In this document: positions 51,179 to 60,404 of the stretch, piece after piece
Layout of the letters: each line of letters begins with the position of its first letter
Numbering within the stretch: the first letter of the stretch is position 1
Assembly: GCF_014641635.1 (NCBI RefSeq)
Contig: NZ_BMIC01000001.1
Location: forward strand, 1,184,641 to 1,248,640
Length of the DNA: 64,000 bases
Direction: 5' to 3'
Source of the DNA: Aquaticitalea lipolytica
Lineage (GTDB): Bacteria; Bacteroidota; Bacteroidia; Flavobacteriales; Flavobacteriaceae
Program-made: the position numbers and the translations under genes
The notes under the pieces: model-generated
What the model saw: only the letters and a program-made list of their open reading frames with translations
Database searches by the model: none
What the model was told of the DNA's origin: nothing

Positions 51179-52339
51179 TTAATGGTCTAACCAAGATTTA
51201 AAATAATCTTCGTCAGCTATTTTTAATGCTTCTTCTGTAACTTTTAATGGTTTAAACGTGTCAACCATAACAGCTAACTCGTCTGTTTTTACTTTGCCAA
51301 TACTTCGCTCTACAGCTCCTGGATGTGGACCATGAGGAATACCAGCTGGATGAAGTGAAATATGTCCTGCATCGACATCGTTACGGCTCATGAAATCGCC
51401 ATCGACATAGTATAACACCTCATCACTATCTATATTACTATGGTTGTAAGGCGCTGGAATACTTTGTGGATGGTAATCGTACAATCGTGGCACAAAACTA
51501 CAGACTACAAAAGCATCTGTTTCGAATGTTTGATGTACTGGAGGTGGTTGATGAATGCGTCCTGTTATGGGTTCGAAATCATGAATTGAGAACGCATAAG
51601 GATAGTTATAACCATCATAACCTACAACATCGAAAGGATGTGAGGCGTAAACCATTTCGAAAATATCGTTTTGCTTTTTAACTTTGATAAGGAAATCGCC
51701 AGATTCGTTATAGGTTTCTAATTCTTGTGGTTGGCGAATATCACGCTCACAAAAAGGTGAATGCTCTAACAATTGCCCAAACCAATTTCTGTATCGCTTT
51801 GGTGTATAAATTGGTCGTCGAGACTCAACTATAAACAATCTGTTGTCTTCAGTATCAAAATCTAGTTTATAGATAATTCCTCTTGGCACCAATAAATAAT
51901 CTCCATATTTAAAATCGAGATTACCTAAATGTGTACGCAATTTTCCTGTGCCTTTATGAATAAAAATAAGCTCGTCGGCATCAGTGTTTTTATAAAAATA
52001 ATCTTTGGTTGATTGTTTTGGTGCAGCCAAAATAATGCTACAATCGCTATTGGTTAATATTGTTTTACGGCTTTGCAAATAATCGTTTTCTGGCTTTACC
52101 TGAAACCCTCTAAAACGATACGATTGTATGCTGTTTTCTTTTGCAATTTTTGGAGCTACACTATATTGTTTTTTTATTTCCTTTACCTGTGTTGGTCGCT
52201 GTTCGTGATAGCTATTTGTTGACATTCCATCAAAACCGATGGTTCCAAATAATTGCTCGGAATATAAACTACCGTCTGGTTTTTTAAATTGTGTGTGTCG
52301 TTTAGGAGGTATACTCCCTAATTTATGATAAAATGGCAT
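51179..52339 (-). CDS. hmgA: Homogentisate 1,2-dioxygenase
   Basis: 386 residues, a cupin-type Fe(II) dioxygenase. The segment ISLHPAGIPHGPHPGAVE (about 326-343) carries two of the metal-binding/active-site His residues, and DELIFIHKGTGKLRTHLG is an early cupin strand. It cleaves the homogentisate ring in tyrosine/phenylalanine breakdown. Shorter than the proteobacterial enzyme (about 430), as in other Bacteroidota. hpd follows after the hairpin repeat. The maleylacetoacetate isomerase and fumarylacetoacetase genes are not in the window. Confidence 0.93.
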   Translation of the reverse strand: MPFYHKLGSIPPKRHTQFKKPDGSLYSEQLFGTIGFDGMSTNSYHEQRPTQVKEIKKQYSVAPKIAKENSIQSYRFRGFQVKPENDYLQSRKTILTNSDCSIILAAPKQSTKDYFYKNTDADELIFIHKGTGKLRTHLGNLDFKYGDYLLVPRGIIYKLDFDTEDNRLFIVESRRPIYTPKRYRNWFGQLLEHSPFCERDIRQPQELETYNESGDFLIKVKKQNDIFEMVYASHPFDVVGYDGYNYPYAFSIHDFEPITGRIHQPPPVHQTFETDAFVVCSFVPRLYDYHPQSIPAPYNHSNIDSDEVLYYVDGDFMSRNDVDAGHISLHPAGIPHGPHPGAVERSIGKVKTDELAVMVDTFKPLKVTEEALKIADEDYFKSWLDH

Positions 52340-52420
52340 TTTTTTATATTTTATAGTTTGCCCTTTAGATTAATAAAAGGTGTAAAATAAATTTAAATAA
52401 AGATAGTGAAAATTAAAGAG

Positions 52421-52440
52421 ATTCCTGCCTACGCAGGAAT
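52421..52440. repeat. Short palindromic intergenic repeat
   Basis: ATTCCTGC (52421-52428) and GCAGGAAT (52433-52440) around CTAC, followed by GACAAAAATG. From memory the ATTCCTGC...GCAGGAATGACA pattern is frequent in flavobacterial intergenic DNA. The rest of the gap 52340-52571 shows nothing I can assign. Confidence 0.5.
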
Positions 52441-52571
52441 GACAAAAATGCGTAATTATTCAGGATTTCTTTTGATAAGAAATTTAAGAAGTAATAATAT
52501 GTTTTCCCAAAACGGTGTCATAATGATACAAATATCGGAAAATTTTAATAATCATTTGTAACAGAAAGTAG

Positions 52572-54806
52572 TTAAAACCAAAACCCAACATTAAAAAACC
52601 ATATGCTTTTATTGACTTCTGGAGACCATGACCATTTTGCCTCTATTGGTCCTAAAAATGTTTCGAATGCGTAACCAATAGCGTAGCCGCTATAATCTGG
52701 AGCAGTAATCCATTCGCTATCTTCAAAAATATCATCATCTACATTAGCAAAATTTGCTGAAGCTATTAAATGATGTTTTTTATATAGCTCATAGTCTACA
52801 CTTATTGTCCCTTTTACAAAGCTATTTCCTATTATAGACACATAATCATACCCATAAAAAGAAATAAAATTATTAATGAAATTATTACCATAACCTCCAA
52901 GAGCAAAGTTTAATGAACTTGTTGTATCTGCTCCTATTTTAAAACCACCTTGTGACTGAATATTTATTGCTAATTTATCGTTTAAGCTAAACGCATAGCC
53001 AATATCTGCTTTAGCGATTGAAAATTGAGAAAACTCTTTATTAAAATTTGATGCATGAGCATATAAATGAAAATCTCCATTAAAATAAACACCTCGTTTT
53101 GGGAAATATTTATTACTATAAGTATCAAATTTAAGTGCTCCAAATACACTTAAGTAATCTGTGTTTTCAAAAATTAATTCGTCATCATCAACGTTATCAA
53201 TAACAGTTTCTGATTTTATTTTAAGCCTTTTATGTTCACCTCCAATACTAAAAGCAAAGTCTTTTCTAAATAATGTTTGAAAATAAATTTGGTTTGTTTG
53301 GTCTTGCAGCTCTACATCTAGTTTATTAACACCATTAATGGTTTGTTGATTATTATCTAAAAATAATTGAGCGCTAACATTTTTATGAAATTGATTGAAA
53401 CGTGATTTTAAACCAATACTCCAATAAAATCCTTTATCAATAAAGTACTCAAAATTATAACGCACATTATCTCCAAGGATTATATCTAAAGAAGCAACAT
53501 CATTATCAAATAAAAATCTCTTTTTTGTTAAATTAACTAATGCTGCACTTTTATATAAATCGTCATAATGAACTCCAAGCCTTAAATATGTTTTTATATC
53601 ATTCTCTTTTAGTGTTGCCTCTAAATCAAACCCTTCTTCGTTTTTAGTTTTATGTAACTCATATTGAAAGGTTTCAAAATTATTTGTTGCTACTAAATTA
53701 TTTATTCCTCTACTAAAATCATCATAACTTAACGTTGTGTTAGTTTTAAACTTTAGTTTTCCTAAAATATAAGCTCTTGTATATCTTGTATTTCCTTTAA
53801 AACTTATACTGTTTATTGTTATACTATCTCTAGAAAAACTATCTGTATGTAATTCTCTAAAATCTTTACGTTTGGGTAAAGCGTTTAATTCATTTATTTT
53901 TTCTTTTGAAGCAAACTCGCCACTTTTAATAATTTTTCGACCTTCACTGAATGAGACCACTGTAAAATCTTTAATATCTGGTTTTATATAAATATTTGTT
54001 TTAGTTATTTTCTTCTTCATATCATTAATCGTCCTGTAATTATTGATTTGAAGTAATATGTCTGGTGCTGTTGTTAGCTCTTCTCTAGTTGACAAACCAT
54101 CTTGTACATCAACACCAATAATAACATCCATCCCTTTTGCTCTTAATTCATCTATTGGATAGTTGTTTACAACACCTCCATCTATAAGAATTTGGTCATC
54201 AATTATTACTGGTTGAAATAATGAAGGGAATGCTCCACTAGCTGTTATGGCTCTTGCTAAATTGCCTTTATTTAAAACTACTTCTGCTCCAGTTTCTATA
54301 TTAGTTGCTATACAAAAAAATGGAATTGGTAATTGTTCAAAATCATCAATCTCGCTTACATGAAGGGTTAATTTTGAGAGTAAGTTAAATACATTTTGAC
54401 CTCTTGAAAGTGCTGAAGGTAATTTAACTTTAAAGTTTTCGAAAGGGAGTGTAACAGCGTATTTTTCTGAATTATCACGTTCATAAAATGTTTTTGCAGC
54501 TCTAGGAAGGTTATCGCTAATTATATCATCAAAATTTTGGCTTTTAAAAATAGAATCTAATTGTTTACCTGAATACCCTGAAGCATATAAAGAGCCTATA
54601 ATTGCTCCCATACTTGTTCCAGCAATATAATCGACTTTAATCCCTAAACTATCAATAACCTTTAGTACTCCAATATGAGCAAACCCTTTGGCGCCACCAC
54701 CACTCAACACAAGTCCAACCTTAATGCTATCTCTTGATTGTTCTTGTTGAGCATTTAAATTAAATGTGAGTAATAAGATTAATATGGTAAAAACGTATTT
54801 GTTCAT
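52572..54806 (-). CDS. Patatin-like phospholipase fused to an outer-membrane barrel
   Basis: 744 residues. Signal peptide (about 1-19), then a patatin domain (about 28-235): GLVLSGGGAKGFAHIG oxyanion loop, nucleophile GTSMG (about 62-66) and catalytic DGG (about 208). Then a POTRA-like segment (SITINSISFKGNTRYTRAYIL, about 325-350) and a BamA/TamA-like 16-strand barrel ending in FWF. It resembles type Vd (PlpD-like) autotransporters. Both catalytic residues are present, so it should be an active lipid hydrolase facing the periplasm or surface. Overlaps uvrC by 4 bases. Confidence 0.9.
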   Translation of the reverse strand: MNKYVFTILILLLTFNLNAQQEQSRDSIKVGLVLSGGGAKGFAHIGVLKVIDSLGIKVDYIAGTSMGAIIGSLYASGYSGKQLDSIFKSQNFDDIISDNLPRAAKTFYERDNSEKYAVTLPFENFKVKLPSALSRGQNVFNLLSKLTLHVSEIDDFEQLPIPFFCIATNIETGAEVVLNKGNLARAITASGAFPSLFQPVIIDDQILIDGGVVNNYPIDELRAKGMDVIIGVDVQDGLSTREELTTAPDILLQINNYRTINDMKKKITKTNIYIKPDIKDFTVVSFSEGRKIIKSGEFASKEKINELNALPKRKDFRELHTDSFSRDSITINSISFKGNTRYTRAYILGKLKFKTNTTLSYDDFSRGINNLVATNNFETFQYELHKTKNEEGFDLEATLKENDIKTYLRLGVHYDDLYKSAALVNLTKKRFLFDNDVASLDIILGDNVRYNFEYFIDKGFYWSIGLKSRFNQFHKNVSAQLFLDNNQQTINGVNKLDVELQDQTNQIYFQTLFRKDFAFSIGGEHKRLKIKSETVIDNVDDDELIFENTDYLSVFGALKFDTYSNKYFPKRGVYFNGDFHLYAHASNFNKEFSQFSIAKADIGYAFSLNDKLAINIQSQGGFKIGADTTSSLNFALGGYGNNFINNFISFYGYDYVSIIGNSFVKGTISVDYELYKKHHLIASANFANVDDDIFEDSEWITAPDYSGYAIGYAFETFLGPIEAKWSWSPEVNKSIWFFNVGFWF

Positions 54807-56596
54807 TTAGATTTATAATAATTCACTATTTTTTTTGCTCTAGATGCTCCAACAACAGTTTCTAACTCTTTTTGGGTTGCTTCGCTTATTTTTTTAATCG
54901 TTTTAAAGTGCTTCATTAGCTCTACAATAGATTGCTCTCCTATTCCAGAAATTAACTCTAACTCTGTTGTTAATGCACCTTTGCTTCTTCTGTTTCTATG
55001 ATGTTCTATTCCAAAACGATGTGCTTCGTTACGTAATTGTTGAATAATTTTTAGTGTTTCACTTTTTTTATCTAAATATAAGGGAATTGGATCGTCTGGG
55101 TAAAATAATTCTTCTAAACGTTTAGCAATTCCGATAATTGCAATTTTTCCTCTTAATTTTAAAGCATCTAAACTCTTTAAAGCTGACGATAATTGTCCTT
55201 TACCTCCATCAATAATTATAAGTTGAGGCAAGGGTTGATTTTCATCTAATAATCGTTTGTAACGTCTGTAAACTACTTCTTCCATTGAGGCAAAATCATC
55301 AGGTCCTTCAACAGTTTTTATATTAAAATGTCGATAATCTTTTTTACTGGGCTTACCATTTTTAAACACAACACAAGCAGCAACAGGGTTTGTGCCTTGT
55401 ATATTACTGTTATCAAAACACTCTATATGTCTTGGCTCTGTTTTTAGTTGTAAATCGGTTTTCATTTGAGCCATTATGCGATTTACATGTCTATCTGGAT
55501 CCGTTATTTTAACTTGTTTAAACCGTTCCATTCTGTAATATTTTGCATTACGCTCAGAAAGTTCTAAAACTCGTTTTTTGTCGCCTAATTTTGGTATTGT
55601 TACTTTAATATCTTCTCCCAAATCAACTATAAAAGGCACGTAAATTTCTTTAGATTTAGAATGAAATCGTTGGCGAATTTCTGTAATTGCTAATTGCAAT
55701 AATGCTTCATCTGTTTCATCTAGTTTTTTCTTAATTTCTAAAGTGTGAGAACGTATTATAGAACCATAAGAAAGCTGTAAAAAATTTACATAACCATAAC
55801 TCTCATCAGAAACAATAGAAAACACATCAACATTGCTGATTTTTGGGTTTACAACTGTAGATTTAGATTGATAGTTTTCAAGAATATCTATTTTTTCTTT
55901 TATTCGTTGCGCATCTTCAAACTCCATCGCTTTTGCATGAGTTTTCATTTGCTGTTTGAATTGAGAAAGTGACTCTTTAAAATTACCTTTTAAAATTTCT
56001 TTTATTGCTATAATATTTTGATGATAGTCGGTTTCTGTTTGCAAATCTTCACAAGGCCCTTTACAGTTTCCTAGATGATATTCTAAGCAGACTTTATATT
56101 TGCCTGCTTCAACTTTATCATTAGATAAATCGTAATTACATGTTCGTAATTGATACAAGCCTTTTATTAAATCTAAAAGTGTATGAACAGTTTTCATACT
56201 TGTATAGGGTCCAAAATACTCTGAGCCGTCTTTAAAAACCCTACGTGTTGAAAACACTCTTGGAAATCGTTCGTTTTTTATACAAATCCAAGGATATGAT
56301 TTATCGTCCTTTAGCAATACATTATAACGAGGCTGATATTTTTTTATGAGATTATTTTCAAGTAGCAAAGCATCTGTTTCCGTTTCAACAACAATATGCT
56401 TAATGGTTACAATCTTTTTTACAAGAACTTTAGTCTTACCATAATCGTGGTTTTTAGTAAAGTATGAGCTAACACGTTTTTTTAAATCTTTAGCTTTACC
56501 TACATACAAAATTTTATCATCTGCATCAAAATACTGGTACACTCCTGGCTGATGAGGCAGTGTTTGTAATTGGATTTCTAAAGGCGGTTTACTCAT
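54803..56596 (-). CDS. uvrC: Excinuclease ABC subunit C
   Basis: 597 residues. GIY-YIG nuclease domain (about 10-95; PGVYQYFD, ILYVGKAKDLKKRV), a Cys cluster near 165-185, UVR motif (about 205-240), C-terminal RNase H-like nuclease (HIECFDNSNIQG, IIIDGGKGQL) and a helix-hairpin-helix end (ELISGIGEQSIVELM). Makes both incisions in nucleotide-excision repair. Its promoter box sits 5 bases before the ATG. Confidence 0.97.
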   Translation of the reverse strand: MSKPPLEIQLQTLPHQPGVYQYFDADDKILYVGKAKDLKKRVSSYFTKNHDYGKTKVLVKKIVTIKHIVVETETDALLLENNLIKKYQPRYNVLLKDDKSYPWICIKNERFPRVFSTRRVFKDGSEYFGPYTSMKTVHTLLDLIKGLYQLRTCNYDLSNDKVEAGKYKVCLEYHLGNCKGPCEDLQTETDYHQNIIAIKEILKGNFKESLSQFKQQMKTHAKAMEFEDAQRIKEKIDILENYQSKSTVVNPKISNVDVFSIVSDESYGYVNFLQLSYGSIIRSHTLEIKKKLDETDEALLQLAITEIRQRFHSKSKEIYVPFIVDLGEDIKVTIPKLGDKKRVLELSERNAKYYRMERFKQVKITDPDRHVNRIMAQMKTDLQLKTEPRHIECFDNSNIQGTNPVAACVVFKNGKPSKKDYRHFNIKTVEGPDDFASMEEVVYRRYKRLLDENQPLPQLIIIDGGKGQLSSALKSLDALKLRGKIAIIGIAKRLEELFYPDDPIPLYLDKKSETLKIIQQLRNEAHRFGIEHHRNRRSKGALTTELELISGIGEQSIVELMKHFKTIKKISEATQKELETVVGASRAKKIVNYYKSK

Positions 56597-56601
56597 AAAA
56601 C

Positions 56602-56609
56602 CAAAGATA
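56602..56609 (-). promoter_or_regulatory. Putative -7 box (TATCTTTG) of uvrC, near-leaderless
   Basis: Minus-strand TATCTTTG ends 5 bases before the uvrC ATG, so the mRNA would start at or very near the start codon. No -33 element obvious. Confidence 0.4.
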
Positions 56610-56702
56610 GCATTAATCTAAAAAAGATTTGAGCCTAATATTATTTGGTTACTTAATTTAACATAAGATTTTCATTACCTTGCAACACTATTTTATAATG
56701 TA

Positions 56703-57140
56703 ATGCCTAAAAAAATTATTGGTCGAATAGATAAAGCCGATTTTCCTGCGCTCGATTTATTTGACATTGACATAAAAATAGATACTGGAGCATACACATC
56801 ATCCATTCATTGCCATAAGGTAATTGTGGAAGATGGTGTGCTTAAATGTATGTTTTATGAAAAAAAACATCCTCTATATACTGGCAAGGAAGTAGAATTT
56901 AAGAGCTTTTCTAAAGCCAAAGTAAAAAGTAGTAATGGTATTGTTCAAACTCGTTATAAAGTAAAGACAACCATTGTTATTTTTGAAAAAAAATACAACA
57001 TAAACCTTACATTAAGTACAAGAGAAAAAATGAAATACCCTGTACTTATTGGTCGTAAATTTCTATTGAAAAAATTTGTTGTTGATGTTGATCAAAAAAA
57101 CGTATCTTATAAAGAAAAATTAACCCAAAGTGACAACTAA
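56703..57140 (+). CDS. RimB-type retropepsin-like protease
   Basis: 145 residues of the RimK-associated ATP-dependent zinc protease / retropepsin-like family. Active-site-like DTGAYTSSIHCHK (about 27-39; DTGA as in retropepsins), SSNGIVQTRYKVK and PVLIGRKFLLKKFVVDVD. In Pseudomonas RimB trims the glutamate tails that RimK adds to ribosomal protein S6. Here it precedes rimK by about 50 bases, supporting the same pairing. Confidence 0.88.
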   Translation: MPKKIIGRIDKADFPALDLFDIDIKIDTGAYTSSIHCHKVIVEDGVLKCMFYEKKHPLYTGKEVEFKSFSKAKVKSSNGIVQTRYKVKTTIVIFEKKYNINLTLSTREKMKYPVLIGRKFLLKKFVVDVDQKNVSYKEKLTQSDN

Positions 57141-57191
57141 ACAATAAATCTTCACTTTAAATATCATTAACTAAACACTTTTAATTTTATA

Positions 57192-58064
57192 ATGAACATT
57201 ATCATTTTATCTAGAAACCCTCATCTATATTCAACTCAACGCCTTGTTGAAGCAGCAAAACAACGCAAACACAACGTAGAAGTTATTGACCCTTTAAAGT
57301 GCGAGATAATAATTGAGAAAAGAAATCCTGCTATATTATACAAAGGACGAACTTTAGAAAATATTGATGCCATTATTCCTCGTATTGGCGCTTCAGTTAC
57401 CTTTTATGGCACAGCAGTAGTAAGGCAGTTTGAAATGATGAAAGTGTTTTCTGTGGTGGAGTCTCAAGCTCTTGTTAGATCTAGAGACAAATTAAGAAGC
57501 TTACAAGTGTTATCTAGAGCTGGTTTAGGAATGCCTAAAACTGTATTCTCTAATTATACAAAAGATGTTGCTGAAGTTATTGAGTATGTTGGCGGAGCAC
57601 CATTAGTAATAAAATTATTAGAAGGAACTCAAGGCTTAGGAGTTGTTTTAGCCGAAACAAATAATGCAGCAGAATCTGTATTAGAAGCTTTTAACGGTTT
57701 ACAAGCACGTGTTATAGTTCAAGAATTTATAAAAGAAGCAAAAGGAGCTGATATTAGAGCATTTATTGTTGATGGTAACGTAGTAGGAGCCATGAAACGC
57801 CAAGGGAAAGAAGGCGAGTTTCGTTCTAACTTACATAGAGGAGGAAGTGCAAACATTATTCAATTAACAGATGAAGAAGAAAATGCTGCTCTAAAAGCAG
57901 CCAAAGCTTTAGGCTTAGGAGTTTGTGGTGTTGATATGTTACAATCTGCACGTGGACCATTAATTTTAGAAGTAAATTCTTCTCCAGGTTTAGAAGGTAT
58001 TGAAGCTGCAACAAAAAAAGATATAGCAAAAAGCATTATTAGATATATAGAACGTAACGTTTAA
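57192..58064 (+). CDS. rimK: RimK-type alpha-L-glutamate ligase
   Basis: 290 residues, ATP-grasp. Rossmann-like N-terminus ([19 protein letters not shown]), [26 protein letters not shown]-grasp lysine and Gly-rich loop [15 protein letters not shown] (about 131-145), and the Mg/ATP site [15 protein letters not shown] (about 257-271). Adds glutamates to a C-terminus, classically of ribosomal protein S6. Middle gene of a protease-ligase-deacylase cassette. Confidence 0.94.
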   Translation: MNIIILSRNPHLYSTQRLVEAAKQRKHNVEVIDPLKCEIIIEKRNPAILYKGRTLENIDAIIPRIGASVTFYGTAVVRQFEMMKVFSVVESQALVRSRDKLRSLQVLSRAGLGMPKTVFSNYTKDVAEVIEYVGGAPLVIKLLEGTQGLGVVLAETNNAAESVLEAFNGLQARVIVQEFIKEAKGADIRAFIVDGNVVGAMKRQGKEGEFRSNLHRGGSANIIQLTDEEENAALKAAKALGLGVCGVDMLQSARGPLILEVNSSPGLEGIEAATKKDIAKSIIRYIERNV

Positions 58065-58070
58065 GCCTTT

Positions 58071-59045
58071 ATGAGCGAAAATTATAAAGACATTATTACC
58101 ATTCTTGGACATGAAATTCCGCTAGGAACATCTAAAGAAATTAATTTTAATATTGCCAAACTACATACATCAACAAAAATTGATGTTCCTGTTATTATAG
58201 AACGCTCAAAAAAACCTGGTCCAACAATTCTATTTACTGCTGGTATTCATGGCGACGAGATTAATGGTGTTGATATAGTAAGGCAATTAATTTCAAGAAA
58301 AATAAACAAACCTAAAAGAGGCACTATTATTTGCATGCCAATTATTAACATTTTTGGCTTTTTAAATGCTTCTAGAGATTTTCCTGATGGTAGAGATTTA
58401 AATAGGGTTTTCCCAGGATCTGCAAATGGTTCTTTAGCTAGTAGAGTAGCATATAGATTAGTAAAAGAGGTTATACCAAATGTTGATTTAGTTGTCGATT
58501 TTCATACTGGTGGAGCAAGCAGATATAATGCTGCTCAAATACGAATAGTAAAAAATCAGCCTAAATTAGATAAACTAGCTGCAGTTTTTGGAGCTCCTTT
58601 TGTATTGTACTCTAACCACATATCTAAATCATTTAGAAATGCTTGTTTTCAATTAGGTAAGCCAATTTTATTGTTTGAAGGCGGGAAATCATCATTTATA
58701 GATAATCACATTTCTGATGTTGGTCTTGAAGGTGTTAAACGAGTTTTGGCACATTTTCAAATGCTCGATAAAAATTTTGAAGCATCTCCTATCGAAACAC
58801 CATCAATTTATATTGATAGCAGTAAATGGTTACGAGCAAAACGCTCTGGAATGTTTAAATCTTCGGTCGAAATAAATACTAAAATAAAAGTAGGATCTAT
58901 TTTAGGACAAATAACCGATCCTTATGGTAAAATTCACCACACTGTAAAATCTAATGCTAATGGCTACATCATCAATGTTAATGAAGCTGTTTTGGTTTAT
59001 CAAGGTGATGCACTTTTTCATATAGCAACTGATGTAATTAAATAA
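58071..59045 (+). CDS. AstE/AspA-like M14 zinc deacylase/carboxypeptidase
   Basis: 324 residues of the succinylglutamate desuccinylase/aspartoacylase family. Zn ligands: His and Glu in TAGIHGDEINGVDI (about 57-70) and His in VVDFHTGG (about 143-150). Further marks are DGRDLNRVFPG and EGGKSSFID. A C-terminal beta domain (about 245-324) is similar to lipoyl-type folds. It starts 6 bases after rimK, so it is likely to act on the same substrate, e.g. removing glutamate-type groups; this is inference. Confidence 0.87.
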   Translation: MSENYKDIITILGHEIPLGTSKEINFNIAKLHTSTKIDVPVIIERSKKPGPTILFTAGIHGDEINGVDIVRQLISRKINKPKRGTIICMPIINIFGFLNASRDFPDGRDLNRVFPGSANGSLASRVAYRLVKEVIPNVDLVVDFHTGGASRYNAAQIRIVKNQPKLDKLAAVFGAPFVLYSNHISKSFRNACFQLGKPILLFEGGKSSFIDNHISDVGLEGVKRVLAHFQMLDKNFEASPIETPSIYIDSSKWLRAKRSGMFKSSVEINTKIKVGSILGQITDPYGKIHHTVKSNANGYIINVNEAVLVYQGDALFHIATDVIK

Positions 59046-59063
59046 AAAAGGTAACCTTTTAAG

Positions 59064-59633
59064 ATGATTAAATCTGAATTAAGACATCTTTATAAAAAAC
59101 GTCGACAGCAGTTATCTACTGAACGTATTGACGAACAAAGCTTAGCTATTGCAAATCAACTATTGCTATTAGATATTTGGAATCACTCTTTCTATCATAT
59201 TTTTTTAAGTATTACCGAACATAAAGAAGTCGATACTGATTATATCTTAAATATTTTATCAGGTAAAGACAAAAACATTATCATTTCTAAAAGTGATTTT
59301 AATACTTTAAAAATGACTCATTTTTTATTAACCGATAATACAGTTATTAAAAAAAATGAGTGGAACATTCCTGAACCTGTTGATGGTATAGAGATTGCTT
59401 CTAATAAAATTGATGTGGTTTTTGTTCCACTTTTAGCTTTCGATAGACAAGGCAACAGAGTTGGATACGGAAAAGGATTTTATGATAAGTTTTTATCTGA
59501 ATGTAAACCAAAAACTATTAAAATTGGCTTATCATTTTTTGAAGCTGAGGAGATTATTGATGATGTTTTTGAAACAGATATAAAATTAGATTATTGCATT
59601 ACTCCAAAAACTGCTTATATATTTTCTGATTGA
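59064..59633 (+). CDS. ygfA: 5-formyltetrahydrofolate cyclo-ligase
   Basis: 189 residues, methenyltetrahydrofolate synthetase family: LRHLYKKRRQQLS near the start and LLAFDRQGNRVGYGKGFYDKFL (about 132-153), the ATP/folate-binding loop. Converts 5-formyl-THF to 5,10-methenyl-THF. Its end overlaps the convergent lspA by 19 bases. Confidence 0.93.
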   Translation: MIKSELRHLYKKRRQQLSTERIDEQSLAIANQLLLLDIWNHSFYHIFLSITEHKEVDTDYILNILSGKDKNIIISKSDFNTLKMTHFLLTDNTVIKKNEWNIPEPVDGIEIASNKIDVVFVPLLAFDRQGNRVGYGKGFYDKFLSECKPKTIKIGLSFFEAEEIIDDVFETDIKLDYCITPKTAYIFSD

Positions 59634-60274
59634 TTTTCGTTTTCTGCTAGTTCTTTCTTTTCTCCAAAAGCTCTTTTATTAAAAACAATCAGCATACCAA
59701 TTCCTGTACTTATTGCCATATCTGCTACATTAAAAACAGGTTCAAAAAAAGTAAAATAATCGCCTCCTATAAAAGGTATCCATTCTGGTAAAAACCCTTT
59801 CCACATAGGAAAATGGAGCATGTCTACTACTTTACCATGAAAAATAGTATCATAACCACCTTCATCTGGCAAAAACGTAGCCACTTGGCTATAACTATCG
59901 TTAAAAAGAACACCATAAAACACTGAGTCAATAATATTACCAAGTGCTCCCGCAAAAATAAGAGCTATAGCAACGATTAATATTTTAGAACCTTTCTTTT
60001 TTATGGAAGTTACTAACCAATAGCTTATACCTATAACTGCAATTATTCTAAAAATTGTTAAAAATAATTTTGCTGTTCTATCTGAAATGAAACTAATAAA
60101 ATCGCTTACTTTAGTTCCCCAAGCCATACCTTCGTTTTCAACAAATACAATCTGAAACCAATTATAATCGAAAGCTCTTTCGTTAAGTACTAAATGTGTT
60201 TTAATATAAATCTTACTTATTTGATCGATAAGTAATATGATGACGATAAGTAAAACTGCTTTTTTTAATGACAT
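59615..60274 (-). CDS. lspA: Lipoprotein signal peptidase
   Basis: 219 residues, four TM helices. Catalytic aspartates in KVVDMLHFPMW (about 148) and FNVADMAISTG (about 183); the conserved early motif reads NEGMAWGTK. It cleaves the signal of prolipoproteins in the inner membrane. About 50 residues longer than the proteobacterial enzyme because of an inserted loop (about 118-145) between helices 3 and the catalytic Asp, usual for Bacteroidota. Follows the DksA-like gene on the same strand. Confidence 0.92.
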   Translation of the reverse strand: MSLKKAVLLIVIILLIDQISKIYIKTHLVLNERAFDYNWFQIVFVENEGMAWGTKVSDFISFISDRTAKLFLTIFRIIAVIGISYWLVTSIKKKGSKILIVAIALIFAGALGNIIDSVFYGVLFNDSYSQVATFLPDEGGYDTIFHGKVVDMLHFPMWKGFLPEWIPFIGGDYFTFFEPVFNVADMAISTGIGMLIVFNKRAFGEKKELAENENQSENI

Positions 60275-60324
60275 ATTTAAACTATGCTTGTTGCTGGCAA
60301 AAATAGAATTATTATTTAAATGAA

Positions 60325-60348
60325 AACGTCTTGCAATTGCAAGACGTT
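60325..60348 (-). terminator. Hairpin terminator after the DksA-like gene
   Basis: AACGTCTTGC (60325-60334) pairs perfectly with GCAAGACGTT (60339-60348) around an AATT loop; on the minus strand TTTTCATTT follows. It would end or attenuate transcription before lspA. Confidence 0.7.
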
Positions 60349-60404
60349 AATTAATATTACTATAACTCGTTTAATTCACGAGATTTCCTATTTCCAAGGA
60401 AATG

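Noticed and set aside
52340-52571. A gene or operator in the gap between hmgA and the patatin gene
   Set aside because: Apart from the short palindromic repeat nothing convincing is present; AT-rich with no frame of note.
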